Below the pieces are notes generated by a model, which searched no databases, was not told the origin of the DNA, and was given only the letters and a program-made list of their open reading frames with translations. This document shows positions 42,310 to 51,959 of a stretch of DNA of 64,000 nucleotides, in pieces. A program made the translations under genes and the position numbers. This stretch comes from Lederbergia citrisecunda (GTDB lineage Bacteria; Bacillota; Bacilli; Bacillales; Bacillaceae_C). Location: assembly GCF_018343695.1 (NCBI RefSeq), contig NZ_JAGYPJ010000001.1, positions 4,129,744 to 4,193,743 on the forward strand, in the 5' to 3' direction. Numbering within the stretch: position 1 is the first letter of the stretch; each line of letters opens with the position of its first letter.

Positions 42310-43716
42310 TTATACTTTTCTAACGATAAAATTATTCTCGAGCAGGAGCCAATTTTGCGGGAATGGATATCCTAGCACCCAGTAACTGATTCCGCGCAAT
42401 CCATGATCTTTTGCTAAATCAAATTTCGCTTGAGCGCTGCGGGCATCTTCAAACCATACTTCATGCTGTCTGCCTTGTTCATCTGTGTAACGATAGTATG
42501 GTGTTTGCGTAATCCGATCGTATTGAATCGCTGCATTATATTTGTTCGCTCGTCGGATGGCTTCTTGCATATCAAAAGTCTCCGCTTCTTGGCCTTTAAC
42601 ATGTGGTAGCAGCCAATCTCGAGCATATAGCTGAAAGCCCATAAAAATTTTATTTTTTGGTATAACGGTAACAGCATAATCAATGACGCGTCTGATTTGG
42701 TTGAGAGGAGAAATTGCCTGGGGTGGACCAAATCTGTATCCCCATTCATATGTCATGAGAACGACAAAATCAACAATTCTTCCATGAGCATCATAATCGT
42801 GTGCTTCATATAACAATCCCTTTTGTTCACTGCTTGTTTTTGGGGCCAATGCTGTTGAAACAAAATAGCCTAATGGATGGAGGCGATTGACGGCCCGTTG
42901 TAAAAATTGATTATACAGCTCGCGATCCGTTTGGCGAACATTTTCAAAATCAATATTTAATCCACGATAACCTTTCGCTTTCATAATATTGATAGCATTG
43001 GTTAAAAGCCTTTCTTGGAGCTGTACGTTGGATAGGATGGTGTGGGCAAGAGTTGTGCCAGGGTCTTGAAAAGTGAAATTGGTAATACACATAATGGGCG
43101 CAACATTATTTTCCCCTGCTGCTTGGATGGCTTGTTCGTCTCGAATAGATGATAGACTTCCATCTGCCTGCATAATATACCCAAATGGGGTCATATACGT
43201 TAAATGTTCCCCAACTTCAAGAACTTCTCTACCACCAGTTTCTCCCATATTGATAATGTAGGCATTCACATCAATAGTCGGTTTTGGAAAAGGAATTATT
43301 AAGCGAGTTCCTATAAAAATAGTCATCTGGGTTAAATGATTTGCCCGCATGATTTCGCGGACAGTCGTCCCAAACCGCTGCGCAATCGTAGCTAAAGTAT
43401 CTCCTGCTTGGACAACATACGTTCTTGGAGGTATGATGAGCTCTGTGCCAATATTAAGCATCGACGGATGTGTTAATTGATTCATTTGAATGATGGATTG
43501 AATCGGGACCCCATATTTTTGCGCAATTTTCCAAAGTGTTTCTCCACTCCTGACAACATGCTGCGTTGCTTCAATAGGAATGACAAGGGACTGACCTACT
43601 AACAACTTATTAGGATTTGGTAATTGGTTTGCTGCTGCAATGTTTTGAACAGTAATTCCATAATGGTTGGCAATACTCCATAAAGTATCTCCCCTTCGAA
43701 CTACATCAATAATCAT
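42310..43716 (-). CDS. Spore cortex/peptidoglycan N-acetylglucosaminidase, LysM x3 + GH18 (SleL/YaaH type)
   Basis: 468 residues without a signal peptide: three LysM domains (about 1-48, 50-97, 98-145: RRGDTLWSIANHYG, RSGETLWKIAQKYG, QAGDTLATIAQRFG) and a GH18 barrel (about 150-465) with the active-site motif LNIDFENV. This architecture is that of YaaH/SleL/YdhD enzymes, which sit in the spore coat and cleave cortex fragments during germination. Direct entry into the coat explains the missing signal peptide. A GGGGTGG ribosome site precedes the start. Confidence 0.92.
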   Translation of the reverse strand: MIIDVVRRGDTLWSIANHYGITVQNIAAANQLPNPNKLLVGQSLVIPIEATQHVVRSGETLWKIAQKYGVPIQSIIQMNQLTHPSMLNIGTELIIPPRTYVVQAGDTLATIAQRFGTTVREIMRANHLTQMTIFIGTRLIIPFPKPTIDVNAYIINMGETGGREVLEVGEHLTYMTPFGYIMQADGSLSSIRDEQAIQAAGENNVAPIMCITNFTFQDPGTTLAHTILSNVQLQERLLTNAINIMKAKGYRGLNIDFENVRQTDRELYNQFLQRAVNRLHPLGYFVSTALAPKTSSEQKGLLYEAHDYDAHGRIVDFVVLMTYEWGYRFGPPQAISPLNQIRRVIDYAVTVIPKNKIFMGFQLYARDWLLPHVKGQEAETFDMQEAIRRANKYNAAIQYDRITQTPYYRYTDEQGRQHEVWFEDARSAQAKFDLAKDHGLRGISYWVLGYPFPQNWLLLENNFIVRKV

Positions 43717-43801
43717 CGAACCACCCCTAATCTGGTCATATGACTAATGTATGCTCGAGAAATCAGTGGAAGACTAGAAAAGAAAGAATCCATTCAATCG
43801 T

Positions 43802-43820
43802 AAAAAACCCCCTTAGGGGG
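43802..43820 (-). terminator. Rho-independent terminator of the efflux operon
   Basis: CCCCC-TAA-GGGGG on the minus strand followed by six T, 12 bp after the stop of the MFS gene. Confidence 0.88.
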
Positions 43821-43832
43821 ATTGAAATTCGT

Positions 43833-45584
43833 TTATTCAGTTATAGAAGGTTTTGCCCGTTTAATAAAGAACGCCAGCAGCAACGCAACCCCAGCAATTC
43901 CTGTGGCAACAACAAAAGCATCATTAATCCCACTAATGGTTGCATGTTTTACTGCTTCACCGTATATCAAGGATGTTGCAAGGCTTTGCCCTTGATTAAC
44001 CGGGATTCCAGCAATAGCTGAAAGCCCGTGTCCTAGTTCAGCAATTTTATTGGCTAAGTATGGATTTGTACTTGTGATTACATTCGAATAGTTTGCAGTA
44101 TGGTATGCACTTCTCGTCGTCATCACTGTTACAAGGAATGCAGTTCCAATGCTACCTGCAACCGTTCTTGCTGTATTGGAAGCGGACGTACCATGCCCTG
44201 CTAGTTTGGTCGGAAGCTGATTCATTCCTTCAGTTGTTACTGTCATAGATAAAAAGGACATACCGAACATCCGCATCACATATAAAAGCATAATGAAACC
44301 ATAAGATGTGGTAATCGATAATGTCGTGAATTGCCATGTTGTAATAACCGTTACTATAAGTCCGAAAACAGCTAGCCATCTGGCACCTATTTTATCAAAG
44401 AGCCAACCTGATATCGGCATCATGATAGCCATGACAATTGCACCGGGGAGCATTAATAAACCAGAATCCAACGCGGAAAAACCACGAATATTTTGTAAAT
44501 ATATTGGCAGTAGGAGCATTGCAGCAAACATAGCCATATTGATGATCGCCCCAATAACGGTCGTCAATGCGAAAATATCATATTTGAAAACTCGTAGCTC
44601 CAGCATCGGTTCATCCGCCGTCAATTCTCGCCAAATAAAGGCAATTAAACCGATAACACCTATTATGAGGGTTACTAGTACAATGGTGCTGCCCCAACCA
44701 TTATTCCCAGCTTCACTAAAGCCGTAAAGTAAAAATCCTAAGCCTATAGTGGAGAAAATAAAACCATATGTGTCAAATTTAGGTTTAGTAATTTCAGTAA
44801 CATCAGCCATCCAGAAAAACGCCAATATTAAAGCGATAACCCCGAATGGGATTACGATATCAAATAGAATTCTCCAAGAATAATGACCAATCAACCAGCC
44901 TGATAAAGTTGGGCCGATAGCAGGTGCAAATAGTATGGCAACTCCGAATAATCCCATCGCAGCGCCACGCTTTTCCTTAGGAAAAATGGTTAAGAAGACG
45001 GTCATCAATAACGGCATGATGATTCCTGCACCTGCAGCCTGAACAACTCTCCCTAGCATGAGAATGGAAAAGGAGGTCGATATAGAGCAAATAACCGAAC
45101 CAACTGTAAAAGCTGATACAGCTGAAAGAAATAACTTTCTTGTTCCGAGTCTCGCTATTAAAAAAGCGGTAATTGGTATAAATATTCCATTCGTAAGCAT
45201 GTACCCCGTTGAAAGCCATTGTACAGTACTTGCGGAAATACTTAAGTCGTTCATGATATGAGGGATTGCTACATTTAGCAATGTTTGGTTCAAAATAGCA
45301 ACGAAGGCTCCGAGCATCATTGCTGAAACTATTTTTCCGCGTTGATTTTCAAATCTGGCTGGATTTATAGTATCTTTTCCTTGTGGAACAGTGTCTTTTT
45401 CATCAAGGTCACTTACGACAATAGACGTTGTCAATGCATCTTGGTCATCTGTTTCATCAATCTCTAATGCCGGAATGCTTTTTTGAGTGCTTGTAGCCTT
45501 CTTATCCGTTTTCCACAACATGAAATTAACTACAGTTAGCAGAAGAATGGAAAGAAGAATATAACCTGCGATGTATATGGACAT
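43833..45584 (-). CDS. EmrB/QacA-family (DHA2) multidrug MFS transporter, 14 helices
   Basis: 583 residues from ATG 45584, behind AGGTGA; a GTG at 45593 is an alternative. An extra N-terminal helix and an acidic linker (about 1-80) precede 14 predicted transmembrane segments. Family motifs include LNQTLLNVAIPHIMNDL (TM1), WLSTGYMLTNGIFIP (motif D1 region) and LGRVVQAAGAGIIMPLL (motif C-like). Exports drugs with the proton gradient. The HlyD/EmrA-type gene directly upstream encodes its partner. Confidence 0.92.
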   Translation of the reverse strand: MSIYIAGYILLSILLLTVVNFMLWKTDKKATSTQKSIPALEIDETDDQDALTTSIVVSDLDEKDTVPQGKDTINPARFENQRGKIVSAMMLGAFVAILNQTLLNVAIPHIMNDLSISASTVQWLSTGYMLTNGIFIPITAFLIARLGTRKLFLSAVSAFTVGSVICSISTSFSILMLGRVVQAAGAGIIMPLLMTVFLTIFPKEKRGAAMGLFGVAILFAPAIGPTLSGWLIGHYSWRILFDIVIPFGVIALILAFFWMADVTEITKPKFDTYGFIFSTIGLGFLLYGFSEAGNNGWGSTIVLVTLIIGVIGLIAFIWRELTADEPMLELRVFKYDIFALTTVIGAIINMAMFAAMLLLPIYLQNIRGFSALDSGLLMLPGAIVMAIMMPISGWLFDKIGARWLAVFGLIVTVITTWQFTTLSITTSYGFIMLLYVMRMFGMSFLSMTVTTEGMNQLPTKLAGHGTSASNTARTVAGSIGTAFLVTVMTTRSAYHTANYSNVITSTNPYLANKIAELGHGLSAIAGIPVNQGQSLATSLIYGEAVKHATISGINDAFVVATGIAGVALLLAFFIKRAKPSITE

Positions 45585-45593
45585 GTTTATCAC

Positions 45594-46241
45594 CTACTTA
45601 TGAATTCGCACAGTTACATTCATACCAGGAATTAATTTTTCCGCAAAACCTTCAATGTTTATTTTTACAGGAATGACTTGTGTTTGTTTCGTATAATTTC
45701 CTGATGCGTTGCTAGATGGCAAAAGTGAAAATGTACTGGCTGTTGCCAGTCCTATTTCCTCAACCGTACCGTATAAAGTCGTATTCGGATAAGCATCAAC
45801 ATAAATATCAACATCCTGGCCTACTTTTAAATCTCTTAGATTTGTTTCTTCGATGTTGGCTGTTACCCAAAGTTGATTTAAATCATAACTAATAGCAAGA
45901 GGTGTTCCTGCACCAATGATAGTGTTTTTCACTGCATTCGTTTGAACGATTGTACCGTCTGTTGGAGCTTTAATATCCACTTCAATTGGACCTTGGTCTC
46001 CATTCATCACTACCTTTCCAAGATGATCGTCCTTACTAAAGGAATCACCTGTTTTTACTTTCCAACTAATTAATTGGCCACTCACTGGGGAAGCAATATT
46101 CACTTGCTGCCCGGCAATTTGAGCATTGTTCGTCGTTATATAGGTAGCTTTCTGATTATAGTAATAGTACCCAGCAAATCCTCCTCCAACTAGGATGATA
46201 AGTAAAATAACGTTTAAAAGAATCATTCGTTTTGCGTTCAT
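45594..46241 (-). CDS. HlyD/EmrA-family efflux adaptor
   Basis: 215 residues: one N-terminal helix (about 7-27), a biotinyl-lipoyl-like hairpin (IASPVSGQLISWKVKTGDSF, IKAPTDGTIVQTN) and a beta-barrel domain (LWVTANIEETNLRDLKVGQDVDIYVDAYP). It works with the MFS pump encoded behind it, separated by only 9 bp. Short adaptors like this are common in Gram-positive EmrAB systems. GGGAGG precedes the start. Confidence 0.92.
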   Translation of the reverse strand: MNAKRMILLNVILLIILVGGGFAGYYYYNQKATYITTNNAQIAGQQVNIASPVSGQLISWKVKTGDSFSKDDHLGKVVMNGDQGPIEVDIKAPTDGTIVQTNAVKNTIIGAGTPLAISYDLNQLWVTANIEETNLRDLKVGQDVDIYVDAYPNTTLYGTVEEIGLATASTFSLLPSSNASGNYTKQTQVIPVKINIEGFAEKLIPGMNVTVRIHK

Positions 46242-46656
46242 GATGTGTATCCTCCCTGAACTGGCAGCCTATTGTTTTAGTATATTGAATATTTGTTCAT
46301 GTATACTTAATAGCTAATCAATATCCTTTTTTGGCAGTATTGAAATTTCATTAAGTTTAGGATTCACTATTCACAACTTGTCCCGGTTTTCCTCAAGATA
46401 ACCGAATAGTAATGGAACGACGATCATGAAGCGAGGTATGACTTTTTATAAGCCATTTCTGATCTATTCCACCTGATTTCTGTGCAAAAACTAGGTCATT
46501 TTCTCCATCATCATGAATGTAAATTATGTTTTCATATATGGTCGTGTCAACCCATGAGTAGAAGGAAGCATTTGCTATTTTGCCCATTTTTACTACATTT
46601 GCTATAGCTTCATCATTTTTTCAAATACGGGAGGATAACCTCTAGTATCTATTTTG
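46242..46656. other. 415-bp gap with a possible gene remnant
   Basis: A 64-codon minus-strand frame at 46393-46587 continues upstream without a start to a TGA. Its composition looks protein-like, but it has no ribosome site and no recognised family, so it may be a decayed gene. The promoter of the efflux pair must lie within 46242-46390. I see no terminator or repeat. Confidence 0.35.
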
Positions 46657-47226
46657 TTAAAAGTTATGATAAGAAATGACAAAATGTAAAACTGTTAAGT
46701 CAGAAGTGGGGTTGGAATATGTATGCAGAAGATCCCCTTTAAAACGAATAGAATCATGCTCATTCAAGTGATGCATGTCACCGTCTACATCTATCATTAG
46801 CTGACCCGACATCACTGTAACAAATTCTATAACACCTGGTTGGTGTGCTTCTGAGATATACTCACTATTCGGTTTTAGGTATCCTCTATAAAGTTCAAAT
46901 CCATTGGATCGAAACAGCGGTTCAGCGACAAATACTTCGTCTGAACTTTTCAATTGTAAACCGTCCTTTTTGCGTACAATGGAGACATTGGATTCCATCG
47001 ATAACAATGCAGATATCGATATTTTTAACCCATCTGCAATCTTCCAGATGACCGATAAAGTCGGGTTAGCTTCCCCTTGTTCAATTTTGATTAAGGTTAA
47101 CTTACTTACGCCAATTTGTTTTGCAAAAGCTTCTATACTCATTCCTTTACTCATCCGATACTGCCGTAAATTAGCTCCAATTCGTTTACCTATATCTCCA
47201 TCTTCCCCAAAATGCTCGATATTCAT
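46657..47226 (-). CDS. XRE-family regulator with C-terminal cupin domain
   Basis: 189 residues: helix-turn-helix at about 15-70 (LRQYRMSKGMSIEAFAKQIGVSKLTLIKIEQGEANPTLSVIWKIA) and a cupin at about 115-185 (EAHQPGVIEFVTVMSGQLMIDVDG, DSIRFKGDLLHTYSNPT). Such proteins sense a small molecule through the cupin. It is divergent from azlCD and close to pxpABC, so amino acids or 5-oxoproline are possible effectors (inference). GGAGG precedes the start. Confidence 0.9.
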   Translation of the reverse strand: MNIEHFGEDGDIGKRIGANLRQYRMSKGMSIEAFAKQIGVSKLTLIKIEQGEANPTLSVIWKIADGLKISISALLSMESNVSIVRKKDGLQLKSSDEVFVAEPLFRSNGFELYRGYLKPNSEYISEAHQPGVIEFVTVMSGQLMIDVDGDMHHLNEHDSIRFKGDLLHTYSNPTSDLTVLHFVISYHNF

Positions 47227-47249
47227 GATTTTCCTCCAAATTACATTTT

Positions 47250-47265
47250 GTATATTATAATATAC
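47250..47265. promoter_or_regulatory. 16-bp perfect palindrome in the divergent promoter region
   Basis: GTATATTATAATATAC is its own reverse complement and contains TATAAT on both strands. It lies 24 bp upstream of the XRE-cupin start and about 110 bp before azlC. A second palindrome, AGTATACT, follows at 47281-47288. It could be an operator, paired -10 elements, or both. Confidence 0.4.
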
Positions 47266-47373
47266 TGTTTTTATAAATAAAGTATACTAAAACAGACTTT
47301 TATTTATTATAATATAATATTAGTAAACTTTATTATGCCGTTTCTTAGGTTTAAAGAGAAGGGGTTCAGAAAG

Positions 47374-48066
47374 GTGAAAGATTCAATTAGTGTGGTAAAA
47401 ACGGGTATAACAGAAGCGCTACCTTTAGCCATTGCCATTGGAGCGTATGGCTTATCATACGGGGTTCTCGCAAACCAAGCCCATTTAACTTTGACGAGTA
47501 CTGTAGCGATGTCCTTGCTTGTATTTTCGGGGTCCGTCCAATTAGTAACTGTTGCCATGTTGGTAGGTGGAGCAACAGTACCGAGCATTTTTTTGACTAC
47601 TTTATTATTAAATCTGCGAAATTTGCTATACGGAGCCGCTCTTGCGGAAGGTCTTTCTTCGGTTAAAAGGAAATGGAGATGGGTATTATCATTTGGTGTA
47701 TCAGATGAATCATTTGTTTTGGCGAGTACACGATTTAAGAAATATGGCCCCAATCCTGTTTATTTCGGGACCGTTATAGCGACATTCTATATCGCATGGA
47801 TTCTATCTTCATATATTGGAGCGTTTATCGGCGGGCAATTTAATCCGATAAAATGGGGGTTAGACTTAGCGTTTCCGGTTACTTTTGCAGCGCTGATTAT
47901 TCCTTCCCTAAAAGGAAGACCAATTATTGCTACAGCGCTCATGGCAGCAACGATTGTCTGTGGACTCGAATATTTTTTTCCAGGAAATGAATTTACCATT
48001 ATTATAGCGGGAATTGCATCCCCGCTAGTCGGCCTCTATTTAGGAAGGAGGAACAAGAATGCTTAA
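47374..48066 (+). CDS. azlC: AzlC-family branched-chain amino acid exporter, large subunit
   Basis: 230 residues from GTG 47374, behind GAGAAGGGG; the ATG at 47335 has no ribosome site. Several helices, with family segments LPLAIAIGAYGLSYGVLANQA, SLLVFSGSVQLVTVAMLVGG and NLRNLLYGAAL. With AzlD it exports branched-chain amino acids or analogues. Overlaps azlD by 8 bp. Confidence 0.9.
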   Translation: MKDSISVVKTGITEALPLAIAIGAYGLSYGVLANQAHLTLTSTVAMSLLVFSGSVQLVTVAMLVGGATVPSIFLTTLLLNLRNLLYGAALAEGLSSVKRKWRWVLSFGVSDESFVLASTRFKKYGPNPVYFGTVIATFYIAWILSSYIGAFIGGQFNPIKWGLDLAFPVTFAALIIPSLKGRPIIATALMAATIVCGLEYFFPGNEFTIIIAGIASPLVGLYLGRRNKNA

Positions 48067-48370
48067 TTGGATTCTAATTGGTTTATTAGCTGTTTCTACC
48101 TTTTTATCAAGGATTATTGGCGTGAGTGTGATGGCCGGACGTGAAATGAATCCAACTTTGCGTTTATATTTTAGTTACGTTCCGATTGCAATTATGTCTG
48201 CTCTTATTGTGAAGCAAATTTTTATAACAACAAATGAGCAACTGGTCATTTCACTTCCCGTTCTAATAGCATGCCTTGCCGCTGCTGTTTCTATTAAACT
48301 AACAAAAGTGTTCCTTCCTTCGGTCGTGATTGGGGTTTTGTTTGGATTATTAGCGCGCTATTTGTTCTGA
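48059..48370 (+). CDS. azlD: AzlD-family branched-chain amino acid exporter, small subunit
   Basis: 103 residues with four predicted helices, the normal AzlD size. AGGAGGA within the end of azlC serves as ribosome site. Its last 21 bases overlap the 3' end of the convergent pxpA, leaving no room for a terminator between them. Confidence 0.9.
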   Translation: MLNWILIGLLAVSTFLSRIIGVSVMAGREMNPTLRLYFSYVPIAIMSALIVKQIFITTNEQLVISLPVLIACLAAAVSIKLTKVFLPSVVIGVLFGLLARYLF

Positions 48371-49117
48371 ATTTATAAAAATGCTCTTATTAGCAAAAAC
48401 CTCATGGATTTTTTGAGCAAATGTCAAAGCGTTTGCTCCATCTCCATGAATACAAATGGTATCTGCCTTGATACTAATGTCATTTCCAGCTACGGAAGTA
48501 ACCTTTTGTTCCTTTACCATTTTGACGACTTGCGAAATGGCGTCATCAGTATTTGCAATAAGGGCGTTCAACTGAGATCTTGGGGTAAGAATGCCATCAG
48601 GTTGGTAGGTACGATCGGCGAACACCTCGTTTGCGGTCGCAAGTCCTATTTTTTGCCCAGCTTTGATTAGCTCACTGTCGGCTAATCCATATAATAGTAG
48701 TTGAGGATCAAAATGATAAACTGCTTCAGCTATTGCTGTGGCTAGTTTTTCATTAACAGCTGCCATATTGTATAAGGCTCCATGTGGTTTAACATGATGT
48801 AAATAACCGCCTTGTGCTTTTATAAAAGCGTTTAAAGCTCCTACTTGATACAGCACGATTTCATATGTTTCTTGCGGAGATATTGACATATTCCTTCTGC
48901 CAAATCCTTGAAGATCGGGAAACCCTGGATGGGCTCCGATACTCACTCGGTACTCTAGCGCTAGTTTAACCGTCTTATTCATTGTTGCAGGATCCCCTGC
49001 ATGAAAACCGCAAGCAATATTTGCTGATGAAATATAGCGCATGATTTCTTCGTCATATCCTAAAGTGTAATTGCCAAAACTTTCGCCCATATCGCAATTC
49101 AAATCTACTTTATACAT
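48350..49117 (-). CDS. pxpA: 5-oxoprolinase subunit A (LamB/YcsF family)
   Basis: 255 residues with family motifs [14 protein letters not shown] at the N terminus, [29 protein letters not shown] and [10 protein letters not shown]. PxpA with PxpB and PxpC hydrolyses 5-oxoproline (pyroglutamate) to glutamate using ATP. It overlaps pxpC by 8 bp; gene order on the minus strand is B-C-A. Confidence 0.94.
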   Translation of the reverse strand: MYKVDLNCDMGESFGNYTLGYDEEIMRYISSANIACGFHAGDPATMNKTVKLALEYRVSIGAHPGFPDLQGFGRRNMSISPQETYEIVLYQVGALNAFIKAQGGYLHHVKPHGALYNMAAVNEKLATAIAEAVYHFDPQLLLYGLADSELIKAGQKIGLATANEVFADRTYQPDGILTPRSQLNALIANTDDAISQVVKMVKEQKVTSVAGNDISIKADTICIHGDGANALTFAQKIHEVFANKSIFINSEQIAR

Positions 49118-50069
49118 GTTGAAAATTCCTCCATTTTATTAGACAAGCGGCTTTTATTATCGCTAGGTCTTTTTGTTGTGCCAATAAAAGTTGTTGTGCT
49201 TCTTTTAATGAAATTTCTTTAAAGTGAATATGTTCTCCTGGACGGATTTGACTTAATCTTGGTAGATCGCTGCTTATTATTTCACCAATTTTCGGATAAC
49301 CTCCTGTCGGCTGTCGGTCTGCCATTAAAATAATCGGCTCCCCGTTTGGCGGTACTTGAATCGAGCCATAGGTTGTTCCTTCTGTAATAAGCTCAAAGTT
49401 TTCTTTTGTACTTAGCTTGGGACCTGCTAAACGATAACCCATACGATCAGAATTTGGGCTAACGATAAAATTGGATTCCAAAAATGCTTGCTTTGCTTCG
49501 GTTGTAAATAAATCATATTGCCTGCCTTTTACGAATCGAATAGGGGGCTGTTTATCGTGTATATAGGTTCCGAACTTAAATGATAAGCCCCATGAAAACC
49601 GTTTGAAGGAGTATGACTGATTGATAGGAATAACATCTCCCGTTTGTAAAGGTCGTCCCATTTTAGCTCTAGCGTTCGTGCTTTTACTTCCAAGTATGTC
49701 TAGGAGAGAAAATCCGTCTTTAACCCCTAAATATGTTCTAACTCCAGTTTGAGCTCTTCCAAATGTAACGATATCACCTTTACTCACGTGTATAGGCTTT
49801 CTAGGTTCAATTGCTTTTCCGTTTAGTTTTGGCGACATGTTTGCACCAAAAAACGCAATGATTGTATTCTCATCAAATCGGATTGTGGGTCCGACGAGAG
49901 TCATTTCTAAAACAGCTTCATTTTCGTAGTTGCCGAGGAGGATGTTTACAAGACGCGCTGCCACCCGATCCATTGCTCCTCCAACAGGAACGCCGTAAGC
50001 TTGCCATCCATTTCGACCAAGATCCTGAATAGTCGTAAAAGCCCCGTTTTTTATGATTTTAAGAGCCAT
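49110..50069 (-). CDS. pxpC: 5-oxoprolinase subunit C (KipA-like, biotin-dependent carboxyltransferase family)
   Basis: 319 residues from ATG 50069, behind GGAGGA; the open frame extends 15 codons upstream over pxpB. Family motifs: [62 protein letters not shown]. In B. subtilis the homologue KipA was first described with the sporulation inhibitor KipI. Overlaps pxpB by 11 bp and pxpA by 8 bp. Confidence 0.93.
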   Translation of the reverse strand: MALKIIKNGAFTTIQDLGRNGWQAYGVPVGGAMDRVAARLVNILLGNYENEAVLEMTLVGPTIRFDENTIIAFFGANMSPKLNGKAIEPRKPIHVSKGDIVTFGRAQTGVRTYLGVKDGFSLLDILGSKSTNARAKMGRPLQTGDVIPINQSYSFKRFSWGLSFKFGTYIHDKQPPIRFVKGRQYDLFTTEAKQAFLESNFIVSPNSDRMGYRLAGPKLSTKENFELITEGTTYGSIQVPPNGEPIILMADRQPTGGYPKIGEIISSDLPRLSQIRPGEHIHFKEISLKEAQQLLLAQQKDLAIIKAACLIKWRNFQHV

Positions 50070-50763
50070 TATTGTCCTCCAGCGCATCAAATTCTTGTTT
50101 GCAGATAGGGACAAAGCGGACTTCGTCTCCTGGTAAAAGTAAGGATGGTGATGTGGTGTTCGGATTGAAAAGTTCTACTGGAGTTCTACCGATTATTTGC
50201 CAGCCTCCAGGGCTTTCAAAAGGATAGACGCCAGTTTGTTTTCCTGCGATTCCAACTGCCCCTTTTGGAACTTTCAATCTTGGTGAAGTTCGACGTGGAG
50301 TTGCTATTTTTTCGTTCATGCCACCTAGAAAAGGAAAACCTGGAGCAAAGCCTAAAAAATATACATGGTATAACGTCTTGCTGTGAATGTTGATCACATC
50401 ATTTTTAGTCAATCCATTATGAGAGGCGACGTAATTTAAATCCATAGCATAACCATCCTCATAACAAACGGGTATATCGACGATTTTTGCTTTTTGCTTT
50501 TTATATGTAGACAGATTGTAAACTCTCTGTTCAAGTTCCTTTTTTACAGTTTCATAGGGAAAGTCAGTACCTACAGAAGCTGGTTCATAAAATATCGTCA
50601 ATGTCGTATAGGCAGGAACGGCTTCTATAAAACCCGGAAATGGTTGTTTCATTATTGTTTTTTTCATTTCCAAGATTGTATGATTTGTTTCCAAATTAAT
50701 TTTTTCTCCAAATTCAATGACAATGGCGCTATCACCAAGTGGAGAATAAGAAATATGTTTCAT
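50059..50763 (-). CDS. pxpB: 5-oxoprolinase subunit B (KipI-like)
   Basis: 234 residues with family motifs SPLGDSAIVIEFG, FPGFIEAVPAYTTLTIFYEP, YFLGFAPGFPFLGG, RLKVPKGAVGIAGKQTGVYPFESPGGWQIIGRTP. First gene of the B-C-A operon. The KipI homologue of B. subtilis also inhibits the sporulation kinase KinA, so a second role is possible here. Confidence 0.93.
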   Translation of the reverse strand: MKHISYSPLGDSAIVIEFGEKINLETNHTILEMKKTIMKQPFPGFIEAVPAYTTLTIFYEPASVGTDFPYETVKKELEQRVYNLSTYKKQKAKIVDIPVCYEDGYAMDLNYVASHNGLTKNDVINIHSKTLYHVYFLGFAPGFPFLGGMNEKIATPRRTSPRLKVPKGAVGIAGKQTGVYPFESPGGWQIIGRTPVELFNPNTTSPSLLLPGDEVRFVPICKQEFDALEDNNGS

Positions 50764-50786
50764 TATTGAACACCCACCTTAGATCA

Positions 50787-50951
50787 TTGCATGATTTCCA
50801 GAATAATAGCAGGACTTCGGGATTGGATTGCCGAATTTTATGTACTAATTGCGGAATGTTTAAGTTAATTGCAGAGATTTAAAATAAATTGCACGACTTT
50901 GAAAGTTTAATCACACGACCATCAAAAATGCACAACTTCCTAATTTAATGT
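50787..50951. repeat. Short-period array, nine units of about 20 bp
   Basis: TTGC, or a variant of it, recurs at 50787, 50807, 50828, 50849, 50869, 50889, 50909, 50928 and 50948, with steps of 19-21 bp. The unit approximates AATTGC-n-n-GACTT-n-n-AA-n-TT. It fills the divergent region between pxpB and the hydrolase gene. Confidence 0.75.
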
Positions 50952-51023
50952 ACAACTCTTAAAGAAAGTCTTTCATTTCGATGGTACCATTCATGTAAAG
51001 TCTATCACAAGGAGATGATTCGG

Positions 51024-51929
51024 ATGACAATAGAAACACGTCGGGAGGAACTATACAATTTGCTTGGCAATCTCCCTTCGCGATCTAAACCAATTTCGTC
51101 AAAAAAACTAAAGGAAGATCCGTTGCCACATTACATATTAGAAGAATGGCTTCTTGATTTAAACGGAGAGGAGCCAGTTCCAGCTTATTTCGTGAGACCA
51201 AAAACAGGGGAAGGCCCGTTTCCTACCATCATATTCAATCATTCACACGGTGGTTTTTATGAACTAGGGAAGGACGAACTCATTAAAGGGAATGTTTACT
51301 TGCAAAATCCCCCATATGCGGAAGAGTTAACAAAGATGGGATATGCTGTCCTTAGCATCGATGCATGGGGATTCGGGCAAAGAAGAGGGAGGACGGAAGG
51401 CGAAATATTTAAGGAAATGCTTTGGAAAGGTCAAGTAATGTGGGGAAAAATGGTTTTTGATAGTTTGCGTGCGGTAGACTACTGTGTATCTCGTCCTGAT
51501 GTTGATAAAAATAGAATTGGTACTATGGGGATTTCGATGGGAAGTACAATGTCCTGGTGGCTTGCAGCACTTGATCCCAGAATAAAAGTATGTATAGATC
51601 TTTGTGGTTTATGTGATTTCCAGTCATTAATAGAAAGCCGCGGGCTTGAAGGCCATGGAATCTATTATTATGTCCCGAATTTGCTCAATCATTTTACAAC
51701 ATCAGAGATCAATGCATTGATAGCACCGCGTCCTCATTTAAGTCTTGCTGGAACCTATGACCGATTAACTCCGGAAAGAGGACTTGATATTATCGATGAG
51801 AATTTGAAAATCGTTTATGAGGAATATGGTAATCCTGAAGCTTGGAGGCTACTTCGTTATAATATTGGACACTTCGAAACAGCGGATATGAGGTATGAGG
51901 TGAAGGAGTTTTTGAGAAAGTGGTTGTAA
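51024..51929 (+). CDS. Alpha/beta hydrolase, dienelactone hydrolase/acetylesterase type
   Basis: 301 residues from ATG 51024, 9 bases behind AAGGAG; the ATG at 51015 overlaps that site. Catalytic residues: Ser in [12 protein letters not shown], Asp in [11 protein letters not shown] and His in [10 protein letters not shown]. The oxyanion region is [13 protein letters not shown]. Cytoplasmic, since there is no signal peptide. The [13 protein letters not shown]-like stretch and overall layout resemble acetyl xylan or cephalosporin-C esterase relatives, but the substrate is unknown. It stands alone between two repeat arrays. Confidence 0.85.
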   Translation: MTIETRREELYNLLGNLPSRSKPISSKKLKEDPLPHYILEEWLLDLNGEEPVPAYFVRPKTGEGPFPTIIFNHSHGGFYELGKDELIKGNVYLQNPPYAEELTKMGYAVLSIDAWGFGQRRGRTEGEIFKEMLWKGQVMWGKMVFDSLRAVDYCVSRPDVDKNRIGTMGISMGSTMSWWLAALDPRIKVCIDLCGLCDFQSLIESRGLEGHGIYYYVPNLLNHFTTSEINALIAPRPHLSLAGTYDRLTPERGLDIIDENLKIVYEEYGNPEAWRLLRYNIGHFETADMRYEVKEFLRKWL

Positions 51930-51959
51930 ATATATTCACCCCTCGTCCATTTAAAATTG

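Noticed and set aside
46393-46587. 64-codon minus-strand frame between the efflux adaptor and the XRE-cupin gene
   Set aside because: It has no ribosome site, the open frame continues upstream without a start, and I cannot place it in a family. It may be a remnant; kept only as a note on the gap.
50787-50951. CRISPR array
   Set aside because: The 20-bp units are degenerate and contiguous, without spacers, and no cas genes are present. The same holds for the arrays at 40256 and 51960.
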